In this document: piece after piece, positions 54,307 through 63,782 of the stretch | Layout of the letters: the number at the start of each line of letters is the position of its first letter | Numbering within the stretch: the stretch's first letter is position 1 | Assembly (NCBI GenBank): GCA_963821275.1 | Contig: CAWGDF010000013.1 | Location: 306,472 to 370,471, forward strand | Origin: JACVRW01 sp963821275 | GTDB lineage: Bacteria; Actinomycetota; Thermoleophilia; Solirubrobacterales; Thermoleophilaceae | Direction of reading: 5' to 3' | Length of the DNA stretch: 64,000 nt | Program-made: the position numbers and the translations under genes | The notes under the pieces: generated by a model | Seen by the model: the letters and a program-made list of their open reading frames with translations, nothing else | What the model was told of the DNA's origin: nothing | The model's database searches: none

Positions 54307-55704
54307 GTGACTGCGCTCGATCTGGCCAGGTTGCAGTTCGGCGGCACGACGATATTCCACTTCTTCTTCGTCCCGGTGTCGATCGGGCTGGCGTTCTTCA
54401 TCGCCGTCCTGCAGACCAAGCACTACCGCACCGGCAAGGAGATATACGCCCGCCAGGTCACCTTCTTCGGGAAGCTGTTCCTGATCTCGTTCGCGGTCGG
54501 AGTGGTCACCGGACTGATCCAGGAGTTTCAGTTCGGGATGAACTGGTCCGATTACTCGCGCTTCGTGGGCGACATCTTCGGCGCCCCGCTCGCCATGGAG
54601 GGCCTCGCGGCGTTCTTCCTGGAGTCGACCTTCATCGGCCTCTGGATCTTCGGCAAGGGCCGGCTGTCACCGCGCATCCATCTCGCCACGATCTGGCTCG
54701 TCTCCTTCGGGACCGCCCTGTCGGCCTGGTTCATCATCGCCGCGAACTCCTGGATGCAGCATCCGGTCGGCTACGAGATGGCCGGCGAGAAGCCCGAGCT
54801 GAACGACATCGGCGCGGTGCTCTTCTCGTCGACCACGCTGTGGGCCTATACCCACGTTCTCTTCGCCGCGTTGCTGACCGGGGCGCTCGTGGCGCTCGCG
54901 GTCTGCGCCTGGCAGCTCCGCAACGGTGGCGACCACGCGGAGTTCGGCTCGAGCCTGCGCCTCGCGCTCACGCTGTTGTGCGTCGGGCTGGTCGGGGCGT
55001 TCTTCGTCGGCGACGGGTTGATGCGCGACCTGGTCGAGCGCCAGCCGATGAAGGTCGCGGCCGCCGAGGCTCTGTTCGAAACCGAGGGACCCGCCGCCTT
55101 CAGCGTCTTCGCCACGGGTGACTTCAGCGTCAACCCGGGCGAGACCAACCGCGAGATCAAGATCCCCCACGTCCTATCGATCCTCGCCACCCAATCCTGG
55201 GACGGCACGGTCCAGGGGGTCAACAACGTGGACGCGCAATACCGGAGGGAGTTCGGTCCGGGCCAGTACTCGCCGATCGTGGCCGTCATCTACTGGTCCT
55301 TCCGGGTGATGGTCTACACCTGGAGCGCGCTGGTCCTCTTCGCGCTGATCGGCCTGTGGCTCTGGCGGAAGAAGACGCTCGAGAGCTCGCGCCGCTGGCT
55401 GAAGTTCGCCATCTGGGCAGGAATCACCCCCTTCGTCATCAACACGGCCGGCTGGGTGATGACCGAGATGGGGCGCCAGCCATGGATCGTGCAGGGCCTC
55501 CTCAAGACCGAGGACGGGGTCAGCCCGCGAGTGAGCACCGGCCAGGTCGCGCTCACGGCCGGCGGCTTCGTGCTGCTGTTCTGTGTGCTCGGTGGCGTCG
55601 CGCTGTGGCTCTTCCTCCGCGAGGCCAAGCATGTGCCGGGACACGACGAGGACGACACCGCCGCCGGGGCAGGCGACGAGGGCGAGCTGTCGCTCGCCTA
55701 CTGA
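54307..55704 (+). CDS. cydA: Cytochrome bd quinol oxidase subunit I, copy 2
   Basis: 465 residues. His18 in TIFHFFFVP, EGLAAFFLESTFIG, WAYTHVLFAALLTGAL (b558 His) and GWVMTEMGRQPW (b558 Met) preserve the heme ligands. Short Q-loop (QPMKVAAAEALFE). It is very similar to copy 1 in the first 170 residues but differs through the Q-loop and the His-helix region, with an acidic C-terminal tail. Membrane quinol oxidase. cydB follows after 12 bases. Confidence 0.94.
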   Translation: MTALDLARLQFGGTTIFHFFFVPVSIGLAFFIAVLQTKHYRTGKEIYARQVTFFGKLFLISFAVGVVTGLIQEFQFGMNWSDYSRFVGDIFGAPLAMEGLAAFFLESTFIGLWIFGKGRLSPRIHLATIWLVSFGTALSAWFIIAANSWMQHPVGYEMAGEKPELNDIGAVLFSSTTLWAYTHVLFAALLTGALVALAVCAWQLRNGGDHAEFGSSLRLALTLLCVGLVGAFFVGDGLMRDLVERQPMKVAAAEALFETEGPAAFSVFATGDFSVNPGETNREIKIPHVLSILATQSWDGTVQGVNNVDAQYRREFGPGQYSPIVAVIYWSFRVMVYTWSALVLFALIGLWLWRKKTLESSRRWLKFAIWAGITPFVINTAGWVMTEMGRQPWIVQGLLKTEDGVSPRVSTGQVALTAGGFVLLFCVLGGVALWLFLREAKHVPGHDEDDTAAGAGDEGELSLAY

Positions 55705-55716
55705 GGAAGGCCTTCG

Positions 55717-56793
55717 ATGGACGTCGACTACAGCTTTCTGCAGGCGCTCTGGTTCATCCTCATCAGCGTCCTGTGGCTCGGCTACTTCGTGCTCGAGGGC
55801 TTCGACTTCGGTGTGGGAATGTTGCTGCGCAAGCTCGGTCACACGGACAGCGACCGGCGGGCGATCATCCACAGCATCGGCCCGGTCTGGGACGGCAACG
55901 AGGTCTGGCTGGTCACGGCGGGCGGGGCCACGTTCGCCGCCTTCCCGGGGTGGTACGCAACTCTCTTCTCCGGGTTCTACATCGCGCTGTTCTTGATCCT
56001 CGTCGCGCTGATCGTGCGCGGTGTCTCGTTCGAGTTCTGGGGCAAGTCCGACGACCGGCGCTGGCGGACGGGCTGGGAGTGGGCGACGGTGGTGTCGAGC
56101 TTCCTGACCGCCCTGCTGTGGGGTGTCGCCTGGGCGAACATCGTCCGCGGGGTTCCGATCGACGCCGACCAGAACTTCACTGGTGACCTGTTCACGCTGT
56201 TGAACCCGTACGGGCTCCTGGGCGGCGTCACGACCGTGCTCCTGTTCCTGTCCCACGGCGCGATCTACCTGAACCTCCGCACCGGCGGCGACCTGCCGGA
56301 GCGGGCCCGGGCGGTCGCTCGCTGGGCGTCCCCGGCGGCGGCGGTCGCCGGCGTCGCCTTCCTGGGCTGGACCGCGATCGGCATCGCGGACGGCGACGTG
56401 CTCATCATCGTCCTGGCGCTGATCGCGGCCGCCCTGCTGGTGGCCTCGGCGACCTCCCAGCTGGCCCGCCGCCCCGGCTGGGCCTTCGGGCTGAGCGCCG
56501 GCGCAGTGGTGACCCTGTTCGTCGTGCTGTTCGTCGATCTCTTCCCGCAGGTGATGCCGTCGTCCACGAACCCCGCGTTCGATCTCACGATCGCGAACAC
56601 CTCGTCGTCCGACTACACGCTCACCGTGATGACCGTCGTCGCCGCGATCCTCGTGCCGGTCGTGCTCCTCTACCAGTCCTGGACCTACTGGGTGTTCCGC
56701 AAGCGCGTGTCGCCTGAGGACTTCGACCCCGAGCTCCGCAACCCGCTCGACGTCATCCGCAAGGACAAGGACGACGCGCCGGCCGAAGCCTAG
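55717..56793 (+). CDS. cydB: Cytochrome bd subunit II, copy 2
   Basis: 358 residues, intact, nine membrane helices. LWLGYFVLEGFDFGVGMLLRKLG and HSIGPVWDGNEVWLVTAGGA are the family hallmarks. AYLNLRTGGDLP-type loop and NTSSSDYTLTVMTVVAAILV near the end. ATG 55717 has GAGGAAGG upstream. Confidence 0.94.
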   Translation: MDVDYSFLQALWFILISVLWLGYFVLEGFDFGVGMLLRKLGHTDSDRRAIIHSIGPVWDGNEVWLVTAGGATFAAFPGWYATLFSGFYIALFLILVALIVRGVSFEFWGKSDDRRWRTGWEWATVVSSFLTALLWGVAWANIVRGVPIDADQNFTGDLFTLLNPYGLLGGVTTVLLFLSHGAIYLNLRTGGDLPERARAVARWASPAAAVAGVAFLGWTAIGIADGDVLIIVLALIAAALLVASATSQLARRPGWAFGLSAGAVVTLFVVLFVDLFPQVMPSSTNPAFDLTIANTSSSDYTLTVMTVVAAILVPVVLLYQSWTYWVFRKRVSPEDFDPELRNPLDVIRKDKDDAPAEA

Positions 56794-56803
56794 GCGGGGG
56801 TCG

Positions 56804-58519
56804 GTGAGGCCTCGCATCAACCGCAGGTCGGCGACCCGCGCGACCGAGCGCCGGCTCCTCCGCACGGCCCGAGCCGCGCGGGTGCCGCTCGGCGCCGCCG
56901 TCCTGCTCGGCACGCTGACCGCCGTCCTCGTCGTCGCGCAGGCTGCACTCGTCGCGAAGGTGGTCACCGGCGCGTTCATGGAGGGCGATCCCCTGTCGGC
57001 GCTCGACGGATGGCTGCTCGCCCTGACCGCCGTCGTCGTGTTGCGAGCCCTGTGTGCGGGCGCCTTCGAGACGTCGGGCCGGCGCGGAGCGCAGCGGGTG
57101 ATGGCCGAGCTTCGCGAGCGGATCACCCGGCATGTGCTGCACGTGCGCCCGGGCGGCACGCCGGAGCGCCGGACCGGTGAGCTCGTGACCACGGCCGTCC
57201 AGGGCGTCGAGTCGCTCGAGGTGTGGTTCGCGCGCTACCTGCCCCAGGCGGTGCTCGCGGTCACGGTGCCGGTCGTGGTGCTCGCCTTCGTGCTCCCCCG
57301 GGACCCGGCGGCCGGCCTGATCCTGCTCGTCACGGTCCCGGTCGTGCCCGTCTTCATGGTGCTCATCGGGCTCGCCGCGCGAGCGAAGACCGAACGCCGC
57401 TGGCAGACCCTCTCGCGGCTGAGCGCGCACCTGCTCGACGTGATGCGGGGGCTGGAAACGCTGCGCGCGAACGATCGCGAGACGGCACAGGTCGCGATGA
57501 TGGAGCGCGCCGGCGACAGCTTCCGCCGCGAGACGATGGCGACGCTTCGCATCGCTTTCCTGAGCGCGCTCGTACTGGAGCTGGTCGCGATGCTCGCGGT
57601 CGCTCTCGTGGCGGCGACCGTCGGCGTCCAGCTCGCCGAAGGCAAGCTCGGCCTCGAGACCGGCCTCGCGGTGCTGATACTCGCGCCCGAGCTCTACATG
57701 CCGGTGCGCCTGCTGGGCCAGCAGTTCCACGCCAGCGAGGACGGGATGGTGGCCGCCGGGCGGATCTTCGCGCTCCTGGACGAGCCCGCGGCGGTCAGCG
57801 TGCCGAGCGCGCCGCGCCCGGCCCCCGACCCGGGTCGCGACGCGGTCGTGCTCGACCGGGTGACGCTGCGCTATCCGGGACGCTCGCTCCCCGCCCTCGA
57901 CGGGTTCTCGCTCACGCTCGATCCCGGCGAGCACGTGGCGCTGACGGGTCCCAACGGCGCCGGCAAGACCACCGCCGCGGCCCTGGTGCTGCGGCTGCTC
58001 GATCCCGATGCGGGCGCCGTCCGCTGCGCCGGCGTCGACCTGCGGGCCGTGGACCCGGCGGACTGGCGCTCCCACCTCGCGTGGCTACCCCAGAGGCCAA
58101 CCATCTTCGCGGGCACGCTCGAGGAGAACCTGCGGCTCGCCTGCCCCGCGGCCTCGGCTGCGGCGCTGCGGCGCGCGCTGGCGGCCGCCGAGATCGACGC
58201 CTTCGTTGCGGGCCTCCCCCACGGCCTCGTCACGCGCGTGGGTGAGGGCGGTCGCCCGCTGTCGGCGGGGGAGGCGCAGCGTGTGGCCCTCGCCCGCGCG
58301 ATCCTGCGCGATGCGCCGCTGATCGTCGCCGACGAGCCCACGGCCCACCTCGACGCCCTCAACGCGGCCGCCGTGGGCGACGCGCTGCTGGCCGCCGCCG
58401 CGGGGCGCACCCTCCTGCTCGTCACCCATCGCGCGGACCTGGCAGCGCGGGCCGCCCGTATCGTCGCCGCCGCGCCGCCCGCCGCCGTGGTACCCGACCG
58501 GTCGCTGGTGCCCGGATGA
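56804..58519 (+). CDS. cydD: ABC transporter CydD, copy 2
   Basis: 571 residues, intact. The membrane domain includes SLEVWFARYLPQAVLAVTVPVVV and LAPELYMPVRLLGQQFHASEDG. The ATPase has GPNGAGKTTAAALVLRLLDP, LPQRPTIFAGTLEENLRLA, LSAGEAQRVALARAIL and VADEPTAHLDAL. Thiol export for cytochrome bd maturation. Overlaps cydC by ATGA. Confidence 0.92.
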   Translation: MRPRINRRSATRATERRLLRTARAARVPLGAAVLLGTLTAVLVVAQAALVAKVVTGAFMEGDPLSALDGWLLALTAVVVLRALCAGAFETSGRRGAQRVMAELRERITRHVLHVRPGGTPERRTGELVTTAVQGVESLEVWFARYLPQAVLAVTVPVVVLAFVLPRDPAAGLILLVTVPVVPVFMVLIGLAARAKTERRWQTLSRLSAHLLDVMRGLETLRANDRETAQVAMMERAGDSFRRETMATLRIAFLSALVLELVAMLAVALVAATVGVQLAEGKLGLETGLAVLILAPELYMPVRLLGQQFHASEDGMVAAGRIFALLDEPAAVSVPSAPRPAPDPGRDAVVLDRVTLRYPGRSLPALDGFSLTLDPGEHVALTGPNGAGKTTAAALVLRLLDPDAGAVRCAGVDLRAVDPADWRSHLAWLPQRPTIFAGTLEENLRLACPAASAAALRRALAAAEIDAFVAGLPHGLVTRVGEGGRPLSAGEAQRVALARAILRDAPLIVADEPTAHLDALNAAAVGDALLAAAAGRTLLLVTHRADLAARAARIVAAAPPAAVVPDRSLVPG

Positions 58520-60285
58520 CCGAGCCCGCTTCCACCACCCTCGCGGCCCGCGGCATCCGGGACTCGTCCGGGGCACTGAAGCGCGTCGTCGCGTTCACCG
58601 GGCCCATCCGCAACCGCCTCGGGATCTCCGTCGTGCTCGGCGCCGCGGCGATCCTCTCGGCTGTCGCGCTGCTCGCGGTCGCGGGCACGCTGATCAGCCG
58701 CGCTGCGCTGCGACCGGAAGTGCTGACGCTGCTGACGCTGATCGTCGCCACGAGGGTGCTGTCGATCGCCCGGGCCGGCTTCCGCTACGGCGAGCGCCTC
58801 GAGTCGCATGACCTCGCCCTGCGGGCGCTCGCGAGGCTCCGCGTCCGCCTCTACGAAAGGCTCGCTCCGCTCGTGCCCGGCTCGCTGCGGGGACTGCGCC
58901 CCGGAGACGCGCTGAGCCGCTTCGTCGGCGATGTCGAGACGCTGCAGGACCTCTACCTGCGCGCGTTCGCGCCGCCTCTCGTGGCCGCGGTTGTGCTGCT
59001 GGGCGCCGGCGGCTTCCTGCTCGTCGTGCTGCCTCCCGCCGCGCCGGTGCTCGTGGCCGGGATGGTCGTCGCGGGCGTCGCCGTGCCTGCAGCCACCGTC
59101 GCCCTGTCCCGCCGCCACGGGCTTCGCGAAGCCCCGGCACGCGGCCGGCTCACCGACGAGCTCGTGGAAGTGGCGCACGGGGCACCGGAGCTGGTGGTGG
59201 CCCGCCGCGAGGCCGACGCAGCCGAGCGGGTGCGCCAAGCCGACGCGGTGCTGCTTGCGCAGCAGGGGCGCGACGCAGCGGCCCAGGGCGCGGCCACGGC
59301 CCTCGGCGCGCTCGTGCAGGGGCTGACGCTCGTCGGGGTGCTGGCGATCGGGGTCGACGCCACCTCCGACGGCCGCCTCGACGGGATCCTGCTCGCGGGG
59401 GTGGTACTCGCCGCCTTCGCCGCCTTCGAGGCGACCTTGCCCCTGAGCGACGCCGCGCGGCGGCTGTCGGCCTGCGCCGGCGCGGCAGAGCGCATCGACG
59501 AGGTCGTCACGGCGGTGCCGGCGGTAGTCGATCCGCCCGACCCGGTCGACCTTCCCGGCTCGGGCACGCTCGTCGCCGACGGCGTGACGGTCGTGCCGCC
59601 CGGGGCGGCTGCGGCCGTTCTGAGCGACGTCTCGCTGGCGGTCGCGCCGGGGGACCGGGTGGCGATCGTGGGCGCCTCCGGCGCCGGCAAGACGACGCTC
59701 GCGCGCGCGCTGGTGCGCTTCGTCGACCCCGCGCACGGCAGCGTGTCCCTCGGCGGGGTGGACGTGCGCCGCGCCCGCCAGGGCGACGTGCGGCACGCGA
59801 TACGGCTAGTGAGCCAGGAGGCGCACCTGTTCACGGCGTCGCTGCGGCAGAACGTGACCATCGGCCGGCCCGCCGCGTCGGATGACGAGGTCGCCGCCGC
59901 CCTCGACCGGGCCGGCCTCGGCGCGTGGTTCGCGTCGCTGCCGCTGGGCCTCGACACGGTGCTCGGCGAGGAGGGCGCGGCGGTGTCGGGCGGACAGCGG
60001 CGGCGGATCGCGCTGGCCCGCGGGCTGGTCGCCGACGCCGCCCACCTCGTGCTCGACGAGCCCACCGCCCACGTCGACGCGGCCGGCTCCGCCGAGCTGC
60101 TGCGCCGCCTGGGAAGCGACCGCGACGACCCCCGCGGCATGGTCGTGATCGCCCACACCTGCGCAGGCCTCGAGGACTTCGACGAGATCCTCGTGCTCGA
60201 CCGCGGCCGCGTGGCCGAGCGCGGCACGAATGCGGAGCTGATGGCGGCCGGTGGGGCCTACGCCCTTCTGAGCGGTGCCTCGTGA
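58516..60285 (+). CDS. cydC: ABC transporter CydC, copy 2
   Basis: 589 residues, intact. GERLESHDLALRALARLRVRLYERLAPL is typical of CydC. The ATPase has GASGAGKTTLARALVRFVDP, SGGQRRRIALARGLVAD and VLDEPTAHVDAA. HTCAGLEDFDEILVLDRGRVAERG is at the end. It closes the second cyd cluster. Confidence 0.92.
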   Translation: MTEPASTTLAARGIRDSSGALKRVVAFTGPIRNRLGISVVLGAAAILSAVALLAVAGTLISRAALRPEVLTLLTLIVATRVLSIARAGFRYGERLESHDLALRALARLRVRLYERLAPLVPGSLRGLRPGDALSRFVGDVETLQDLYLRAFAPPLVAAVVLLGAGGFLLVVLPPAAPVLVAGMVVAGVAVPAATVALSRRHGLREAPARGRLTDELVEVAHGAPELVVARREADAAERVRQADAVLLAQQGRDAAAQGAATALGALVQGLTLVGVLAIGVDATSDGRLDGILLAGVVLAAFAAFEATLPLSDAARRLSACAGAAERIDEVVTAVPAVVDPPDPVDLPGSGTLVADGVTVVPPGAAAAVLSDVSLAVAPGDRVAIVGASGAGKTTLARALVRFVDPAHGSVSLGGVDVRRARQGDVRHAIRLVSQEAHLFTASLRQNVTIGRPAASDDEVAAALDRAGLGAWFASLPLGLDTVLGEEGAAVSGGQRRRIALARGLVADAAHLVLDEPTAHVDAAGSAELLRRLGSDRDDPRGMVVIAHTCAGLEDFDEILVLDRGRVAERGTNAELMAAGGAYALLSGAS

Positions 60286-60322
60286 TGGCTCCGCCCGCGG
60301 CGCGCATGCGACCATCAGTGCA

Positions 60323-60751
60323 ATGACCTCGTGGACGTGGCTCGTAGCCGCTGCGAGCGTGGTGCTGGTGCTCTACGCGTCGTTCGTCGCTGCGCTGATG
60401 CTGGCGGGGCGGCGCCACGACGCCCGCGCCCTCGCCGGCTTCATTCCCGACTGCGTCGTGCTGTTCCGGCGACTGCTGTCGGGCGACCGCGTCCCTCCAC
60501 ACAGCAAGCTGCTGCTCGCTGCGTTGATCGGCTACCTGGCGCTGCCGTTCGATCTGATCCCGGACTTCATCCCGGTCGTCGGGCACCTCGATGACGTGAT
60601 CATCGTCGCGCTTGCGTTTCGCTCTGTGATCCGCGCCGGCGGGCCCGCTCTGGTACGCGAGCACTGGCCCGGACCGCCGGCATCGCTGAGCGCGATCACC
60701 CGCCTCGCCTCCGGCAAGGGCCTGCGGCGGCGTCGTCCGGCCGAGGACTAG
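60323..60751 (+). CDS. YkvA-family (DUF1232) membrane protein
   Basis: 142 residues: an N-terminal helix (WLVAAASVVLVLYASFVAAL), then the DUF1232 core LLLAALIGYLALPFDLIPDFIPVVGHLDDVIIVALAFR. Function unknown; small membrane protein. ATG 60323 is used because the upstream in-frame GTG overlaps cydC without conserved sequence. Convergent with pqqE, one base apart. Confidence 0.82.
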   Translation: MTSWTWLVAAASVVLVLYASFVAALMLAGRRHDARALAGFIPDCVVLFRRLLSGDRVPPHSKLLLAALIGYLALPFDLIPDFIPVVGHLDDVIIVALAFRSVIRAGGPALVREHWPGPPASLSAITRLASGKGLRRRRPAED

Positions 60752-60752
60752 T

Positions 60753-61851
60753 TCAGACGCCCACCGGCCGCTTCATCGTGCGATATACGAACTCGTCGGT
60801 CTGCGCCGACTCGCGCGCCGAGACGACTCGGTCGTGATGCGGTGAGAACCGGCAGACCGGATCCGTGGCCGCCGCGTCGCCCGTGAGCCGCAGCGCCTGG
60901 CAGCGGCAGCCGCCGAAGTCAACCTCCTGTCGCCCGAGCGGGCACGTCCGGCACGGCTCCTGCATCCAGTCCGTCCCCCGGAAGCGCTGCGAACGCGTCG
61001 GACTCGTTCCAGATCCACTCCAGTGAATGCTCGCGGACGTTGGCGAACTCGAGCCCCGGGATCGTCGACGCCGCCTGGCAGGGCAGCACGTCGCCGTTCG
61101 GAGCGACCACGATCGCGGTCGAGCCCCAGCCGCCCATGCAGGGCTTCGGCAGGTCCTCGTAGTAATCCGGGAGGACCCACAGGACGTCGACCTTGGGGCC
61201 GACGCGCTCACGGAAGCGCTGGACCGCTTCCTCCGCGCGACGGAGCTGGTCCCAGGTGGGCATGAGCGCCTCCTGGTTTTTGACCGCCCAGCCGTAGTAC
61301 TGGGTGTTCGCCAGCTCGAGCCGCTGCGCCCCGAGATCGAGCGTGAGATCGAGCACCTCCTCGATCCGATCCAGGTTCTGCCGGTGCAGGACGCAGTTGA
61401 TCGTCAGCGGGAAGTCGAGCTCCGTCGCCAGGCGAGCGGCCGCGATCTTCTTGTCGAACGACCGGTTTCCGGCGATGCGGTCGTTGTCCTCGGCGTTCGG
61501 GCTCTGGATCGAGATCTGCACGTGGTCGAGCCCGGCCGACTTCAGCGCCTCCGCGCGCGCGCGCGTGAAGAGCGTTCCGGCGGTGATGAGCGACGAGTAG
61601 AGACCGGCGTCGCGCGCGCCCTCGCAGAGCTCGGTCAGATCGCGGCGCAGCATCGGCTCGCCACCTGACAGCCCCAGCTGAATGACGCCTAGGCCACGCG
61701 CCTCCCGGAAGGTGCGTATCCAGTGCTCGGTCTCGAGCTCGTTGCGGTACTTCTCGCCGCCGATGTCGACCGGGTTCGAGCAGTACGGGCAGTGCAGCGG
61801 GCACTGGTAGGAGAGCTCGGCTGTCAGCGTGGCCGGCCTACGCTGCTGCAT
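60753..61851 (-). CDS. pqqE: PqqA peptide cyclase (radical SAM), frameshifted
   Basis: About 365 residues after removing one C near 60985. The radical SAM motif is C17-x3-C21-x2-C24 (CPLHCPYC), followed by LGLSGGEPMLR. The SPASM region has CMGGWGSTAIVVAPNGDVLPCQAA, CRTCPLG and GGCRCQALRLTG for the auxiliary clusters. PqqE links Glu and Tyr side chains of PqqA. ATG 61851 overlaps pqqD by 14 bases. Confidence 0.92.
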
Positions 61852-62101
61852 CGACCACGAGTCCTCTCTGGGTCATGCCGTCGATCAGCTCTTCGACGTC
61901 GCTGCGCAGATCGAAGCCCTCGTAGCGCTCGGAGAGGGCACGGACGATGTCGTCGAGCGAGCGCTCCCCATCGCAGAGCCCGAGCACCTCCGCCGCGGTG
62001 GGATTGAGCCGCACCGCACCTTCGGGGACCAGCAGCAGGTGCTCCTCGCGGACCTCGTCGTACCGAAGTCGCGCGCCGGTGGCGAGGCGGGGACGAGTCA
62101 T
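61838..62101 (-). CDS. pqqD: PQQ biosynthesis chaperone
   Basis: 87 residues: RYDEVREEHLLLVPEGAVRLNPTAAEVL, CDGERSLDDIVRALSERYEG, VEELIDGMTQRGLV, the winged-helix RRE fold that binds PqqA and presents it to PqqE. ATG 62101 overlaps the pqqC stop. Confidence 0.92.
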   Translation of the reverse strand: MTRPRLATGARLRYDEVREEHLLLVPEGAVRLNPTAAEVLGLCDGERSLDDIVRALSERYEGFDLRSDVEELIDGMTQRGLVVDAAA

Positions 62102-62835
62102 CCCTCCGGCCCCGGCGGCTGTGTTTCTCCGCGCTCGATGGCCTCGAGCTGCGCCCACAGCATCTCGGTCTTGAAGCGGAGCGCCGCGACGGCAGTGTCC
62201 TGCTGCTCGCGCGTCCGGCAGCGCTCGACGGTGAGGTCGAGCGCGTACTGCGCGTCGCGTGGCGCCTGCACCAGCCGCGTGCGGAAGTACTCGAGCCCCG
62301 CGGGGTCGATCCACTCGTAGTGACGCTCCAGCGCCTCGAGCCGAACACGAATCGCGGCCGGCCCGAAGAGCTCGGTGAGCGACGAGGCAACCGATTCGAT
62401 CCAGGGCTTCTGACGGGCGAAGTTCACGTAGGCGTCAACCGCGTAGCGCACGGCGGGAAGTACGCGCCGCTCCGACATCAGCTCTTCTCGCGAGAGGCCG
62501 AGCGCCTCGCCGAGCCGCAGCCACGACTCGATGCCGCCCGTGCCGTCGGTCGTGCCGTCGTGGTCGATGATGCGACTTATCCACTCGCGCCGGACCTCGA
62601 TCTCCGGGCAGTTCGCCAGGATCGCCGCGTCCTTCAAGGGAATGCACTTCTGGTAGTAGAAGCGGTTCGCGACCCAGCGCTGGAGCTCCTCGCGTGTGAG
62701 CTCCCCCGCGTCCATTCGCCGGTGGAAGGGGTGCAGGTTGTGGTAGCGCGTGCCCTGTGCGCGCAGGTGAGCGATGAAGTCCTCGGGCGGCCACGGGGCG
62801 CGCGCTCCCGTCGGTCTGGTGGCGGTCTCGGTCAT
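62098..62835 (-). CDS. pqqC: Pyrroloquinoline-quinone synthase
   Basis: 245 residues, all-helical heme-oxygenase-like fold. YHNLHPFHRRMDAGELTREELQRWVANRFYYQK, RRVLPAVRYAVDAYVNFAR and ERHYEWIDPAGLEYFRTRL are family blocks carrying the substrate His, Arg and Tyr. It performs the final eight-electron oxidation to PQQ without a cofactor. Overlaps pqqB by four bases. Confidence 0.94.
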   Translation of the reverse strand: MTETATRPTGARAPWPPEDFIAHLRAQGTRYHNLHPFHRRMDAGELTREELQRWVANRFYYQKCIPLKDAAILANCPEIEVRREWISRIIDHDGTTDGTGGIESWLRLGEALGLSREELMSERRVLPAVRYAVDAYVNFARQKPWIESVASSLTELFGPAAIRVRLEALERHYEWIDPAGLEYFRTRLVQAPRDAQYALDLTVERCRTREQQDTAVAALRFKTEMLWAQLEAIERGETQPPGPEG

Positions 62836-63740
62836 AGCTCGAACCCGAGGCCATCGTAGGCAACCTCGACGCCCGCCCGGAGCACGGCCTCCCGCTCAGG
62901 GGAGTCCTCGAGCAGGATCGGGTTCGTGTTGTTGATGTGGACCAGCACCTTGCGCGGGCCCTCCAGCCCCTCAAGGGCCTCGAGCGTCCCGCCGGGGCCC
63001 GAGAGCGGCACGTGCCCCATGTCATGGGCGCTGCGCGCCGAGATGCCGAGCCGGGCGAGCTCGTCGTCACGCCAGAAGGTCCCGTCGACGAGCACGAGAT
63101 CGCTTTCGGCGAACCGGGCCAGCACGTCATTGTCCAACCGGGCCAGACCGGGGACGTAGGTCACGACGCCGCCGCTCGCTGTGTCGCGAAACACAAACCC
63201 GCTCGCCTGAAGCTCGACGTCCGACCCTTCCAGGTAGCGCGGCGCATCGCCGCCGGTCTCGAACGGCTCGACCGTAAGGCTCGACCCCGCGAGCGGCCTC
63301 GCCTGCTCCGGTTCCAGCGTTTCCCACACGGCCCCGCAATAGCGCTCGAGCATTGTCAGCACCGGGTACCCACGCGTCAGCGCCAGCTTGACGGCCTCGG
63401 CGCCGAACACGCGCACCGGTGTCGCCGACTCGCGCAGGAGCAGGAGCCCCGCTGTGTGGTCGATCTCCGCGTCGGTCAGAAGCACGCCTGCGATCGGCGG
63501 CGCGCGGACACCATCGGCCCGCTGCGGTTCGAGCGCCTCGAGCTGCTGGCGCGCGTCAGGCGAGGCGTTTACGAGAAACCACGGCCCCTCGCCGCCACGA
63601 ATCGCCAGCGACGACTGCGTCCGAGGGCGCGCGCCTTCACCGGCACGCGCGGCCTCGCACGTCTCGCAATGGCAGTTCCATTGCGGAAACCCCCCGCCCG
63701 CGGCCGAGCCCAGAATTCGAACTCGCACGTGTGGCACCAC
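62832..63740 (-). CDS. pqqB: PqqB, MBL-fold hydroxylase of PQQ synthesis
   Basis: 302 residues. RILGSAAGGGFPQWNCHCETC holds the structural zinc motif C23-x-C25-x2-C28. LLTDAEIDHTAGLLLLRES and AHDMGHVPLSG are PqqB metal-site blocks. It hydroxylates the cross-linked Tyr intermediate. GTG 63740 is the outermost start; GTG 63728 (VRVRILG) matches relatives better and may be the real one. Confidence 0.93.
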   Translation of the reverse strand: MVPHVRVRILGSAAGGGFPQWNCHCETCEAARAGEGARPRTQSSLAIRGGEGPWFLVNASPDARQQLEALEPQRADGVRAPPIAGVLLTDAEIDHTAGLLLLRESATPVRVFGAEAVKLALTRGYPVLTMLERYCGAVWETLEPEQARPLAGSSLTVEPFETGGDAPRYLEGSDVELQASGFVFRDTASGGVVTYVPGLARLDNDVLARFAESDLVLVDGTFWRDDELARLGISARSAHDMGHVPLSGPGGTLEALEGLEGPRKVLVHINNTNPILLEDSPEREAVLRAGVEVAYDGLGFEL

Positions 63741-63782
63741 CGGGACGCAACCCAGGGGGCCGCGCCCACTGTGGGCTCTTGA

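Noticed and set aside
30985..60285. Recent segmental duplication of the cyd cluster
   Set aside because: The protein copies differ over much of their length, DNA between them is unrelated, and gene ends differ in length. They are old paralogues.
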